A DNA stretch of 64,000 nt from Treponema sp. UBA1793. Its GTDB lineage: Bacteria > Spirochaetota > Spirochaetia > Treponematales > Treponemataceae. The notes under the pieces were generated by a model. That model worked only from the letters and a program-made list of their open reading frames with translations. It did not search any database and was not told the DNA's origin. The stretch spans positions 51,184 through 115,183 of the forward strand of contig DCFX01000019.1 of NCBI GenBank assembly GCA_002314445.1, in the 5' to 3' direction. The translations under genes were made by a program, and so were the position numbers. This document shows positions 1 through 10,063 of this stretch, in pieces (the first letter of the stretch is position 1; the number at the start of each line of letters is the position of its first letter).

Positions 1-17
1 TTATTTCTTTTCAGAAA

Positions 18-2612
18 TCAGGAGCGCCCTGACAGAGCCTTTTTCCAGCGGGAAATGGACTGAAGGGCGGAAAGAGGCGTCATATTGTCGGGATCGGATG
101 ACAGAATTTCGTCGAGCACTATTTCTTCGTCGCTGAACAATCCGGGCATGCGCGGTTCATTCAGGGGCTGCGGTGCGGGGACAGGCTCAAGTACGGGCCT
201 GTCCCCGGCTACCGACTGAATATGCGAAAGAATGACGTTTGCGCGGTCTATTACCTGCTGCGGAATGCCTGCAAGCCGGGCCACGTGAATGCCGTACGAA
301 TTTTCCGACGCGCCTTCTTTTACTTTGCGCAGGAATACGACAGTGCCATTCTCATCGGACACGTCCATACACAGCATTTTGAGCGATTTATGCTCCATAC
401 GGGTAAGCTCGTGGTAATGCGTCGCAAAGAGCGTCTTGCATTTTACTGCATCAAGCAGATATTCGGATACGGCCCACGCAATTGCAAGACCGTCTTCCGT
501 CGAGGTTCCGCGGCCTACTTCATCCATTATGACAAGTGATTTTTCGGTTGCCGAACGGAGGATGTTCGCCGTTTCCATCATTTCAACAAGGAATGTCGAC
601 TCTCCGCGGGCAAGATTGTCGCTCGCGCCGACCCGGCAGAATATCCTGTCGACGACACCGAGTTTTGCAGAAGATGCAGGAACGAAGGAACCTGTCTGTG
701 CAAGCAGCGCGATGAGCGCGTTCTGTCTGAGAAAAGTAGATTTACCTGCCATATTGGGGCCTGTAATGAGGGCGAACGAATTTTTATCTCCGCCCCCGCT
801 TATATTGAGGTCGTTCGGAACGAATTCACCTGTGGGCATATGAAGTTCTACGACAGGATGACGCCCCCCCTTCACTTCAAACTCAGTTCCATCGTCAATT
901 GCAGGCCGCACCCAGTTGTGCATAACTGCAGCTTCCGCAAGGGATGCAGATGAATCGGTATACGCAAGTTCACCGGCAGCCTGCATAAGATAAGGCACAT
1001 ATCCGTGCATCTGGCTGCGGATTTCCACATACAAGTCCCGCTCAAGTTCAAGAATTTTCGTACCGGCTTCATTCAGTTCGTGTTCCAGTTCCTGTAGCCT
1101 TTCCGTTGTATACCTGTCGCCGTTTACGAGTGCACGCCTCATAATAAAATGAGACGGAACAGAGGAAAGCTTGCCCTTGCTTATCTCGATAAAATATCCT
1201 GATGCATTCGTATACTTTATTTTAAGCGTACTGATGCCGGTCTTCTCTTTTTCTTCGGTCTCATAGTCGGTAAGAATTTTTCCGAAATTGTTGTGTATTT
1301 CACGCCAGTGATCAAGTTCTTTAGACCAGCCTTCTTTTATGATTCTGCCTTCGGTGATATTGGTGGACGGATCGTCAAGAATAGCGTTCTTTATGATGCC
1401 GATTATTTTTTCCGCAGGTTCCGGTGAAATTGCCGAAAAATCATACTGCTCAAGACTTCTGCGCACTTCAAGATAGCTTTCAAGACTTGCCCGGAGCGCC
1501 TGCATGTCTTTCGGATGAGCCCTGTCCATTGCAATACGGCCTGCAAGCCGTTCTATATCGAGCACGGGTTCGAGCTGGCTGCGGATACTGTCAAGCAGCT
1601 TTCTGTTTTCCACAAACAGGGCTATATGATCCTGCCGTGCCTGGATTTTTTTACTGTCCGTCAGCGGATATAACAGCCATGAGCGGATCATGCGGTTTCC
1701 CATGGCAGTCTTTGTATAATTCACGCACTCAAACAGACTGTACTGAGAGCTGCCGTCGCGCAGGTTCGCCACGACTTCAAGATTGCGCCGGGATGAATCA
1801 TCTATGATGAGAAACTGACTGTCCCGGTATATTTTTATACCGCTTACATGAGGGACTTCCGTATTTGTCGTTTTTTCGAGATAGTCGAGCAGAAAACCGG
1901 CTGGTACTACTTCGGGAGATTCTTCCGTAAGTCCGAACGGCTGAAGGTTTGCTGTCTTAAACTGCGTGGTCAGCCTTTTGTATGAAACTCCGGCAGAAAA
2001 ATCCCAGTCAGGATAATACGAAACTGATAAATCCGGCACGGCAGAAAGAGACTGCTGGACAATATCGTTTGATTTCAGAGACTGGGGAAGAAGCATTTCC
2101 CGTGGCGAACAGCGCCCGAGTTCTTTCGGAAAATTTTCGGCCATTGAGGATGCAGGCCACGAAGTTGCGCTGAACGAGGACGTCGTTACGTCTATAAATG
2201 CAAATGCAGCCTTACCGTGCACGACGGAAAGGGCCGCCAGATAATTGTTTATGCTTCCCTCAAGATATTCCGATTCGACTGCCGTTCCCGGAGTGATAAT
2301 CTCGACGACTTTCCGTTCTGTAAGTCCCTTTCCGTGAGCAATTTCACCAACCTGCTCGCAGATGACCACTTTTTTACCAAGCCGGAGAAGGCGCGCAATA
2401 TAGATTTTTGAAGCATGATACGGAATACCGCACATTGGATTATCGGCGCGGTGTGTAAGCGTTAAATTAAGAAGACGCGATACTTCTACCGCATCTTCAT
2501 TGAACATTTCATAAAAATCCCCCACACGGAAAAAGAGTACTTCGCTCCGGTATTTTGCTTTTACCGATTCGTACTGTGCCATGAGGGGAGTAATTTCGCT
2601 TTCTTTCTCCAT
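18..2612 (-). CDS. mutS: DNA mismatch repair ATPase MutS
   Basis: MutS binds mispaired DNA and uses ATP to recruit the rest of the mismatch-repair machinery. The 864-residue length is normal for the family. The mismatch-binding domain carries GDFYEMF (residues 31-37), where Phe33 and Glu35 are the expected mismatch-contacting residues. The ATPase domain has a Walker A loop GPNMAGKST near residue 620 and a Walker B/signature stretch DEVGRGTSTEDG near 695. It starts 5 bp after the ompH stop, so it is probably the last visible gene of the tamB-bamA-ompH-mutS run. It ends 17 bp from the window edge, so any downstream partner such as mutL cannot be seen. No defect is visible. Confidence 0.97.
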   Translation of the reverse strand: MEKESEITPLMAQYESVKAKYRSEVLFFRVGDFYEMFNEDAVEVSRLLNLTLTHRADNPMCGIPYHASKIYIARLLRLGKKVVICEQVGEIAHGKGLTERKVVEIITPGTAVESEYLEGSINNYLAALSVVHGKAAFAFIDVTTSSFSATSWPASSMAENFPKELGRCSPREMLLPQSLKSNDIVQQSLSAVPDLSVSYYPDWDFSAGVSYKRLTTQFKTANLQPFGLTEESPEVVPAGFLLDYLEKTTNTEVPHVSGIKIYRDSQFLIIDDSSRRNLEVVANLRDGSSQYSLFECVNYTKTAMGNRMIRSWLLYPLTDSKKIQARQDHIALFVENRKLLDSIRSQLEPVLDIERLAGRIAMDRAHPKDMQALRASLESYLEVRRSLEQYDFSAISPEPAEKIIGIIKNAILDDPSTNITEGRIIKEGWSKELDHWREIHNNFGKILTDYETEEKEKTGISTLKIKYTNASGYFIEISKGKLSSVPSHFIMRRALVNGDRYTTERLQELEHELNEAGTKILELERDLYVEIRSQMHGYVPYLMQAAGELAYTDSSASLAEAAVMHNWVRPAIDDGTEFEVKGGRHPVVELHMPTGEFVPNDLNISGGGDKNSFALITGPNMAGKSTFLRQNALIALLAQTGSFVPASSAKLGVVDRIFCRVGASDNLARGESTFLVEMMETANILRSATEKSLVIMDEVGRGTSTEDGLAIAWAVSEYLLDAVKCKTLFATHYHELTRMEHKSLKMLCMDVSDENGTVVFLRKVKEGASENSYGIHVARLAGIPQQVIDRANVILSHIQSVAGDRPVLEPVPAPQPLNEPRMPGLFSDEEIVLDEILSSDPDNMTPLSALQSISRWKKALSGRS

Positions 2613-2617
2613 AGTAA

Positions 2618-3148
2618 CTAATTGTTTCCAAGTTCCGATATCACCTGATCGGTAATATCGACAGAACTGCTGTACCAGAGAATCGCATTATCCTGCTGAA
2701 GGCTCAAAATCATGCTGTAACCGCCCGACTCAGCTATTTTTGCAAGCACATTGTACAGCTTTTTATAAAAAGAATCCGAATTCTGCAGAGACTTCTGCAT
2801 AGTTGCAAGTTCCACGTTTTTGGCGTTCGTATACTCATTCAGATATTCTGTCTTCTTTGTGATATCGCCTTCTACACGGAGCGCATTCGCATCATCGCCG
2901 GCTGACTGATAGTTGAGCTTCTTCTGCTGCAGGTCGCGCAGCTCCTGCGTCCTGCTGTTGATTTCATCCTGGTATTCCGCCTTCTTTTTTTCATAATTCC
3001 GGACTGCAGATGAATCGCGGAAATACGCATTATACACTTTTGCAGTATCAACAACTCCGAATTTCGTTATCTGCTGTGCAGAAATTCCTGCACATGCCAG
3101 AAATGCAATGGAAAACGCAATGACAAGTAATTTTATTGTTCTTTTCAT
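2618..3148 (-). CDS. ompH: OmpH/Skp family periplasmic chaperone
   Basis: This is a small periplasmic holdase of the Skp/OmpH family, which keeps unfolded outer-membrane proteins soluble on the way to BamA. The 176 residues begin with a signal peptide (about residues 1-24, ending in ISA before QQ). The mature start KFGVVDTAKVYNAY is the typical OmpH opening, and a charged coiled coil rich in Lys, Glu and Gln spans about residues 45-125. It lies 23 bp downstream of bamA and 5 bp upstream of mutS. The bamA-ompH adjacency is widespread in Gram-negative bacteria and supports the assignment. Confidence 0.93.
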   Translation of the reverse strand: MKRTIKLLVIAFSIAFLACAGISAQQITKFGVVDTAKVYNAYFRDSSAVRNYEKKKAEYQDEINSRTQELRDLQQKKLNYQSAGDDANALRVEGDITKKTEYLNEYTNAKNVELATMQKSLQNSDSFYKKLYNVLAKIAESGGYSMILSLQQDNAILWYSSSVDITDQVISELGNN

Positions 3149-3171
3149 TTTCTAAACCTTCTATAAAAAAA

Positions 3172-5604
3172 TCATTTATTCGTAATATTAAACGAAAGTA
3201 CGAACTGCCAGGTATCGACCCAGTAAAAGCCTTTTGCATCACTGTAACGGAATGTATTGGCAAAAAGCAGATGTAGCGGGAACTGCGGCAGGAGGAACCT
3301 GATGCCGGGACCGACGCTGTAATAGAAATCGGACAGGGACAAATCCGTGAACATTGAAGAAACATCGTCCTTTACTGCTGCTGCATCAAAAAATCCGTCG
3401 ATACCAACGACATTCGGCACCAGAGGGATACGGAGTTCAAGCCTGTTGCTCAGCATAGCCTTTCCGCGTGTCGAATTATAAATATCAGTCCAGCCGCGCG
3501 CATTAAACATACCGTCTATATAAACTTTGTTTGAATCTCCCAACAGAGAACCCGGAACAGGGAATATTGCGGTAAAACCGGTATATGCGGCAAGCACTCC
3601 CTTGAGCGACCATTTATCTCCGAACGGAATATTGAACAACGTCAGGTAGCCTTCAAGTTTTGTATCAGTCCTAAAGAAAAATTCCTTTTCCAATCCCGGA
3701 ATAAGTCCGTACCACGCAATGCGCTCGCTTGTAAACCAGCCCTTTGACGGATCGTAGTTGATATCACGATTATCCAGAGAGAAACTTGACCAGATTGAAT
3801 TGTTTAATCCGAATCTGTTCGCAGACTGATTAATTGTCGAATCCACAGGAGTATACACAGATTCATCGTATATGTTGTTGCTCAGCGTTGTCGACAACCC
3901 TCCGCTCAATGTCAGAATGGCAAAGTCCGGAGTCCACCGTCTTCCGACAGACGAACTGAGCGTCACGGAATAATCTTCGTACTGCATATAATACGAATCA
4001 TCATCAAGCGTACCGTCAGGGAGCCATGCATTACGCAATGCAGATTCAAGAGAGTGCGAAACAGAAAGCGATTCGCTTACGTTTACAGGCAGCCCGAACA
4101 GCCAGTTCTGTCCGTAGGAAGCACTCAAAGACTGATCTGAGTTTGAAATGGTCGTACTTGTAGAAACAGTCTTTCCCTCTCCCCACAAATTCGAATTCTG
4201 CCATTTTGCAAACAATGACACGGGAAATTCATCGGGATCCGAAACGCCGGAGAAAGTCATACCGAATTCAAGAGAAGTTGTGGACTGTTCTTCAACCGTA
4301 AATACAAGATCAACAAGATCGGACTCTGATCCTGCGACAGGTTCAGGAACGATGCTTGAGAAATACTGAAGGTTGTACAAATTACGCAGGCCTGACATAA
4401 CCTTGTCGCGCGAAAACACATCTCCTGATTCAAGAGGAATTTCACGGCGGATAACGTAATCCTTCGTTTTCGTATTTCCTTTAATAATAATATTTTCAAT
4501 ATGACTGCGGGACTGCTCAACAATCGTAAGTTCAAACGAAATCGTACGGCGCTCCGCATCTTTTTTTACGGCAGGCATATACTGATTCGTCATATAACCG
4601 TTTTCGGCATACAGGCTTGTGATGCCCTGAAGTCCTTCCTGATATTTTGTCTGATTGTAAACTGCTCCGTCCTTAAGTTTTATATATGAAAGCAGTTTAT
4701 CCGTTTTAAATATTTTATTTCCCTTTATTGTAGTTCCATTGTACGTATATTGGGGGCCTTCCTGAATAATGAACGTAATCGTAAGTTCATTACGTCCCTT
4801 TTCCTTATTAAGTTTCGTTTCCTGGAGCACATCCGCTATCTTCGCATCCGCATATCCGCGGTCCTGATAGTATGTTGTAATCGTCTGTTTGTCCGCTTCC
4901 AGAGACGATTTCTGAAACGCACCGTCCTTCATAAAGCCGACTTCCTTCAGCGAAATTTTACTCTTCAATGTACGTTCCGAAACAACTGTGTTTCCGCTGA
5001 ACCGTATCGCCGTAATAACGGTATTTGCACCCTCATCTATTATGAACGTGAGTTTTATTCCCTGCGGCGTCTCTTCTGTCTTATGAGACACTTTTGCATC
5101 CGTATATCCTTTTTTCAAATACACATCACGAAGCGCACGTTCATCAAGGAGGACTTTGCTTTCCAGATAAATATCATCAGTCTTTACCGTAACAGCGTCC
5201 CGAAGTTCACCGTTCCTTATTTTCTTATTTCCTTCAAAATCTATGGACTTAATGACAGGCCGCTCTTTTACCTGAAACACCAGCAGAATCTTGTCGGCGG
5301 TCTTCGGATCGTGCTTTGCATAAGGAGTTATATCGTCAAACATGTCGAGCGCATAAAGACGGTCAACAAGATCGTTATATACATCTTCTGTAAAGTCTTT
5401 CCCGATGAAATTGCTCGTAATACCGCTCAGCTCAGACTTTTTAACATTCTTCAGCCCTTCAAAGGTTATTTCTGAAATCGCCTTTCCCCAAAACCAGTCC
5501 GAGTCTCCTCCTTCTTTATTCTGGGCAGCAAGCGGCAGGCATAACGAGAACAAAGCCAGTGCAAGAATCAGAAGTCGGGAAGAAACATGGTTAAATGAAT
5601 GCAT
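3172..5604 (-). CDS. bamA: Outer membrane protein assembly factor BamA (Omp85)
   Basis: BamA is the essential insertase that folds beta-barrel proteins into the outer membrane. The 810 residues comprise a signal peptide (about 1-27), POTRA repeats to about residue 430 (for example ISEITFEGLKNVKKSEL near the start), then a C-terminal Omp85 barrel. The start ATG follows an AGGAG ribosome site with 6-nt spacing. Two features are unusual. The loop-6 motif, normally (V/I)RGF/Y, reads ARGW here (within FNARGWTDIYNS). The last residue is Lys rather than an aromatic residue. It lies between tamB (19 bp) and ompH. In spirochaetes, which lack an obvious TamA, TamB is thought to work with BamA, and this gene order fits that idea. 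Confidence 0.96.
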   Translation of the reverse strand: MHSFNHVSSRLLILALALFSLCLPLAAQNKEGGDSDWFWGKAISEITFEGLKNVKKSELSGITSNFIGKDFTEDVYNDLVDRLYALDMFDDITPYAKHDPKTADKILLVFQVKERPVIKSIDFEGNKKIRNGELRDAVTVKTDDIYLESKVLLDERALRDVYLKKGYTDAKVSHKTEETPQGIKLTFIIDEGANTVITAIRFSGNTVVSERTLKSKISLKEVGFMKDGAFQKSSLEADKQTITTYYQDRGYADAKIADVLQETKLNKEKGRNELTITFIIQEGPQYTYNGTTIKGNKIFKTDKLLSYIKLKDGAVYNQTKYQEGLQGITSLYAENGYMTNQYMPAVKKDAERRTISFELTIVEQSRSHIENIIIKGNTKTKDYVIRREIPLESGDVFSRDKVMSGLRNLYNLQYFSSIVPEPVAGSESDLVDLVFTVEEQSTTSLEFGMTFSGVSDPDEFPVSLFAKWQNSNLWGEGKTVSTSTTISNSDQSLSASYGQNWLFGLPVNVSESLSVSHSLESALRNAWLPDGTLDDDSYYMQYEDYSVTLSSSVGRRWTPDFAILTLSGGLSTTLSNNIYDESVYTPVDSTINQSANRFGLNNSIWSSFSLDNRDINYDPSKGWFTSERIAWYGLIPGLEKEFFFRTDTKLEGYLTLFNIPFGDKWSLKGVLAAYTGFTAIFPVPGSLLGDSNKVYIDGMFNARGWTDIYNSTRGKAMLSNRLELRIPLVPNVVGIDGFFDAAAVKDDVSSMFTDLSLSDFYYSVGPGIRFLLPQFPLHLLFANTFRYSDAKGFYWVDTWQFVLSFNITNK

Positions 5605-5623
5605 ACATACTCCTATACTTATA

Positions 5624-8600
5624 TTAAAATGAGAATTTCCATGAAAGTGTCAAAGATGTTGAAGAAATAATCATATTATTCAACATTGCATCTATATTTG
5701 GAGCCATATTCCATCTTATATTTGCAAACGGGGATTCAAGTTCCAGTCCGAATTCCGGCTGTAGCAAAAGTCCTTGTGCTGTCGTTTTATCGTCAACCCT
5801 TGTTTTGTCGTATGACAGATGTATAAGCGCATCAGCATACACTGCACTTCCGAAGTATTTCCCCATATAAACAGTTGAATTATCAAGAAAGTTACCGACA
5901 GTCATTTGAGACGGCGTAAGTGTTCCGGCAAATCCCATTTTCAGCGTGTTCTGCAAAAACATTGTACGCACTGAAAATATATCAAAATTCATCAAATCGC
6001 GCAACTTGTTCTCCAGGGCACGCCCGACGGTAGACTGAACCGCATAATCGCTAGCGGCAAACAACAGGCCGCTTACGTTAGTAGAATCTCCGACAGCAAT
6101 CTGCCCGAGCAGATCCCTGATTTCCTTTTCTGATTTTGCAGGTATTGATGTAACCAGCGGATTAAAATCGGAAAGATACTGATTATCCGCAGTCAAAACG
6201 ATGCGGATTTCATTACCATCTTCGTCGCGTTCCCTTGTTTCTGCACGGACAGTGATACGCGGATTAATCCGGCCGTCCATATCGTTGAATTTTATGGTTC
6301 CCTGCTTAATATAGAAATTTCTGTTCAAATAAGCAATGTCGCCTGACTTCAGGTTTACGTCGCCCTTTAACGAATAAGTGTTCTCCGACTGATCCATTTT
6401 AAAATTGGCAGCAGTATCCGGCACCAGTACACACCGGAGAAGAGGTTCAAAGAAGAAATTAACGTGAGGCCCTATAACAATATCAAGATCGGCCCGTGTA
6501 AAGAACCCGCCGTCTTCTGCTTTTTCATTCATGGCTGATGCAATTTCTGCTGCCCTGACCTGGGCCTTTACATCCTCAACGTATATCCTTCCCGATACAT
6601 CAAGGATACTGTTCTGAAAAGTTATTCCGAGATCAATTGAAGTAAGCCCTTTGAAGTCTGCAACGCCTATATCGAGGTCGGCAGGAGCCACATGTCCGGG
6701 TTCTGTTTTTACCGATGATTCTATTCTGTCAAAAGACCACCGGTCGAAGAATATGCTTGCTTTTGCAAACACACTTTCATTATGTTCTTTAAATTCGACC
6801 TGCGGTACCGAAATTTCATTGTGCAGCAGCGTGACAATAATTTTGTCAGTCGTAATATGAGACGGAACTATCTTAGGCAGACTAAAATCGGGCTTTGTTA
6901 TAAGCAGCGACCCCGTAAATTCGGGATCCGACTGAAGGCCGCTTATTTGCACATCACCACTCAAAATGCCGCTGTACATCTGAAATTCGCTGGCCGGCAG
7001 ATAGGATAAAATCTCCGCCATATCGGCATATATCCCGGATATCGCGATATCAAGATTTTTCCCCCTGGTGTTTCCGGTAATACTGCAGTGGAACGGTTTA
7101 TCTTCCGCAATCGAAATATGTATCTGCCCGTTGTCGCTCACCTGGCCGGAAATGCCGAGATTTTCGGATGAGAAAATAGAAGTATTTTCACCGCTGTGCA
7201 GCAGTGTCAGAGAGAACGGAAATGATTTTTTGAGCAGCGTGCCACCGAAGCCTGCAGAGGAAAGTGTGGCAACAAAGGAATCAGGGAGGAAACTGTTCTG
7301 TTTCACCATTGTATCTGAAACAGCCAGATTCAAAGGCAGCGAGACAAAGCTTTCCCCCGAACCGGCTTCCAGTTCAGCCGATGCCGTTCCCTCGTATGTT
7401 TCAAGGGATATATCCGCTTTTACATTATTAATCCTGGTTGTACCGTATTTGACATACATTGAATCGACTACAAGTTTTTTCTCTACGATGGATGCATTCC
7501 CTCCTGCCAGACACTGCGAGCCGCCGATCATCATACTTGCCGAATCAATATTTAATGCAATATATGGATTATTTATTGTGCCCGTCGCAGTCACCGACGC
7601 GGTAAGGGCGTTGTTGTCACTCTGTTCCGAAACAAACCTGTTCAAACCGAAATCCGTACATGCAATCTGTGCGTTGAAATAAAGATTATTCCTTATTGTA
7701 TCTCCGTTGAGAACAGTATCGTCAGGATTCGTTATATCTGCAGTTATTGCTATTTTTTCACTTGCAAGTGGATTTTTGAGCGAAAAATCAAGATGCGCGG
7801 AATCGAACAGATTCTTGTTCATATTCAAAAGAAGCTGCGCGTTTCCGTTAAGAGTGGAATATATATCCGAATATGAAACTGAATCGAAAAACGCTCCATA
7901 TTTTGTTATTTTTCCCGACAGCAGCAGTTTCGGAGCAAAATTGAATTTCGCTCCGGCATTTTCGGCCTCAAACCGTGAAATATTTACAGCAAGACCGTCG
8001 CCTGCGGTATAGGCAAATCCGGTCTCCGTTGAAAGTGTAAAAATCGAATCTGCAAAGTTTACCGGAAAATTGTCCATTATCAGGGAACCTTCAAATCCTC
8101 CTCCTGATGACCGCTGAACCTGAAGGGACGTTCCGTAATCGCCTGCAACCGTAATGAAATTCTCCATCACGTTTCCCGTAAAATGATACGGAATACTTCC
8201 TGCCGTCATGTCGAGCGAAAAAAAAGCACCCTGAGAGTCCGGAGATTTATCAACTTCTGCAGACGCATGTATTGTGTTTTTTCCGTAAATCACATCAAAC
8301 TTGGTCACCTGCAGAGACGTTCCGTTTCCGTCAAGGGACATAAGCAGAAACTGATTGTCTTTTTTCGTATTGGCAACAAGCGCGTACGGTATGTTGTAAG
8401 AGACAGATTTCATATCAGATGACAGATAAAATTCACCGGTAAACATGTACGGTTCAAGCGACTGCGAAAACGCCGTCAGAGAATTTGCGGTATTTTCCGG
8501 CATAAAAAAGGCGGCAGCCTGCGCTACACTGTCAAGATATAGATCCGAAACAGCCACACCGGCCTGTACATAGTGTGTTTTTGTCAGATAACTGCCGTCT

Positions 8601-10012
8601 ATCTGTATTTTCCCGGGATTATCGGCATCGGTATGGGCATAATCGGAAACTTCAAAACTATAATCAACAGATTCCTTGTGAGGGATGACGGTAAGCTGAA
8701 GTGCTGTCAGCGCCTTGTCGTTAAGAAAGACCTGCGGCGAAAAACAGAGAAAACCGCGTTTCTGCGGATCAAAAAAGAGTTCTGCAGATATGACGCCGCC
8801 GTTCGGGAGGACGATGCGCCGTATATCCGCAGTACCCGACAAACTGAGGCCGTCAAATATGCACGAGACAGCTATCCCTGCATCGTAATTCTGTCCCGAC
8901 AGGACGAGATTCGGAATATGTATGTCTTTTTCATTTCCTGAAAGTTTATACGAAACATTCACGGCGCCGGGAACAAGCGTGCCGGGCAGATATACGTGTC
9001 CGTCGGACGTATATTCCAGTTTCTTCGTATGTGTATTGTACAATGCATGCGCATTTACAGAAGCGGACACGGAAGCAATTTTCTGCATAAGGCTCTTGTG
9101 CTGCCCGCGGGACGACACAAAAGAGGATATCGACAAACCGTCGGTATGAACCGTGAGATTTGCATCTCCTGAATCAATGCCGTAGGAACATAAAAGGAGT
9201 AACGGATACGAATTCTGAATTGTCCTGGCAGTAACGGTACGGTTATCGTACGAAAACAGAAAATTCTGCTTTCCGAAAGAAAAATCACCGGCGTTGAAAT
9301 TAGAAAAACGGGCCAGAAGGGAACTGCCGTCAAAACCTGCCCGTATGCCTCCGGAGACAGAAAATTTCCCCGAAAAATCATACCCGGGGAACTGCTTCAG
9401 AGCACATTTTGCGCTGCCCGCTGCAGACACTACAAGCGTGTCATTCATGCTGTTGTATCCGGCAGAAATTTTCTTAAATCCGGCGGAAACGTCGGCGCCG
9501 TTCCCCTTGTATCTGATGGAAACGTTTTTTACCGTCACGGCGACGGGAAGTTTCACCGATATATCTTCAAGATTGATTGACGGGCCCTGCGAATACTGCC
9601 GGACAATTGCTATAAGCTTATCCGCAACTTTTCTGTCGGAGGAATCATCATAATCCACGTCGATTCCGTCAATTGTCAGATATTTAAAAGCATGCTCCAC
9701 ATCTTTTCTGAGCAAATGCGGAAGGCTGTATCTGAGCACAATTTTCCGTATTCTGACAATTTCAGTACCATCGGAAGAAGAGGAAAGGACTATACCTTTT
9801 ATGTTGAAAACTGTTAAAATAGACGGCGACATAGACGAATATGAAAATGTCAGCCCGGTTCTGTTTTCAAGTTCCGTGCGGAATGCATTTACCCTGTCGG
9901 TAATTGTCTCCGTAAGAAGCTTGTATGCAGGACGTACACACAGCAGAAACGTAAAAAAAAGCATGAGAAAAATCACGATGTATATGCTGCTTATGGCTGA
10001 CCTTCTGCTCAT
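5624..10012 (-). CDS. tamB: Translocation/assembly module TamB-like protein
   Basis: TamB-type proteins are long periplasm-spanning beta-rich tubes, anchored in the inner membrane, that move lipids or assist outer-membrane protein assembly. The 1462 residues start with one transmembrane segment (about 8-30, IVIFLMLFFTFLLC). A very long beta-strand-rich body follows. The C-terminal TamB/DUF490 region holds KSEKEIRDLLGQIAVG and SFDIFSVRTMFLQNTLKMGF, and the protein ends in an aromatic residue (SWKFSF). No TamA gene is present nearby; bamA follows after 19 bp, suggesting a TamB-BamA pairing. No ribosome site is obvious before the ATG, although a TAAGAT box lies about 13 bp upstream. Family assignment is firm; the cargo is unknown. 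Confidence 0.92.
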   Translation of the reverse strand: MSRRSAISSIYIVIFLMLFFTFLLCVRPAYKLLTETITDRVNAFRTELENRTGLTFSYSSMSPSILTVFNIKGIVLSSSSDGTEIVRIRKIVLRYSLPHLLRKDVEHAFKYLTIDGIDVDYDDSSDRKVADKLIAIVRQYSQGPSINLEDISVKLPVAVTVKNVSIRYKGNGADVSAGFKKISAGYNSMNDTLVVSAAGSAKCALKQFPGYDFSGKFSVSGGIRAGFDGSSLLARFSNFNAGDFSFGKQNFLFSYDNRTVTARTIQNSYPLLLLCSYGIDSGDANLTVHTDGLSISSFVSSRGQHKSLMQKIASVSASVNAHALYNTHTKKLEYTSDGHVYLPGTLVPGAVNVSYKLSGNEKDIHIPNLVLSGQNYDAGIAVSCIFDGLSLSGTADIRRIVLPNGGVISAELFFDPQKRGFLCFSPQVFLNDKALTALQLTVIPHKESVDYSFEVSDYAHTDADNPGKIQIDGSYLTKTHYVQAGVAVSDLYLDSVAQAAAFFMPENTANSLTAFSQSLEPYMFTGEFYLSSDMKSVSYNIPYALVANTKKDNQFLLMSLDGNGTSLQVTKFDVIYGKNTIHASAEVDKSPDSQGAFFSLDMTAGSIPYHFTGNVMENFITVAGDYGTSLQVQRSSGGGFEGSLIMDNFPVNFADSIFTLSTETGFAYTAGDGLAVNISRFEAENAGAKFNFAPKLLLSGKITKYGAFFDSVSYSDIYSTLNGNAQLLLNMNKNLFDSAHLDFSLKNPLASEKIAITADITNPDDTVLNGDTIRNNLYFNAQIACTDFGLNRFVSEQSDNNALTASVTATGTINNPYIALNIDSASMMIGGSQCLAGGNASIVEKKLVVDSMYVKYGTTRINNVKADISLETYEGTASAELEAGSGESFVSLPLNLAVSDTMVKQNSFLPDSFVATLSSAGFGGTLLKKSFPFSLTLLHSGENTSIFSSENLGISGQVSDNGQIHISIAEDKPFHCSITGNTRGKNLDIAISGIYADMAEILSYLPASEFQMYSGILSGDVQISGLQSDPEFTGSLLITKPDFSLPKIVPSHITTDKIIVTLLHNEISVPQVEFKEHNESVFAKASIFFDRWSFDRIESSVKTEPGHVAPADLDIGVADFKGLTSIDLGITFQNSILDVSGRIYVEDVKAQVRAAEIASAMNEKAEDGGFFTRADLDIVIGPHVNFFFEPLLRCVLVPDTAANFKMDQSENTYSLKGDVNLKSGDIAYLNRNFYIKQGTIKFNDMDGRINPRITVRAETRERDEDGNEIRIVLTADNQYLSDFNPLVTSIPAKSEKEIRDLLGQIAVGDSTNVSGLLFAASDYAVQSTVGRALENKLRDLMNFDIFSVRTMFLQNTLKMGFAGTLTPSQMTVGNFLDNSTVYMGKYFGSAVYADALIHLSYDKTRVDDKTTAQGLLLQPEFGLELESPFANIRWNMAPNIDAMLNNMIISSTSLTLSWKFSF

Positions 10013-10063
10013 ATTCGTAGAGTCTATCTTATCAGATAATCGGCAGAATTACAGGTATATTCT

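Noticed and set aside
4750..5475. 241-residue open frame on the plus strand
   Set aside because: Antisense to the BamA POTRA region; no recognisable features.
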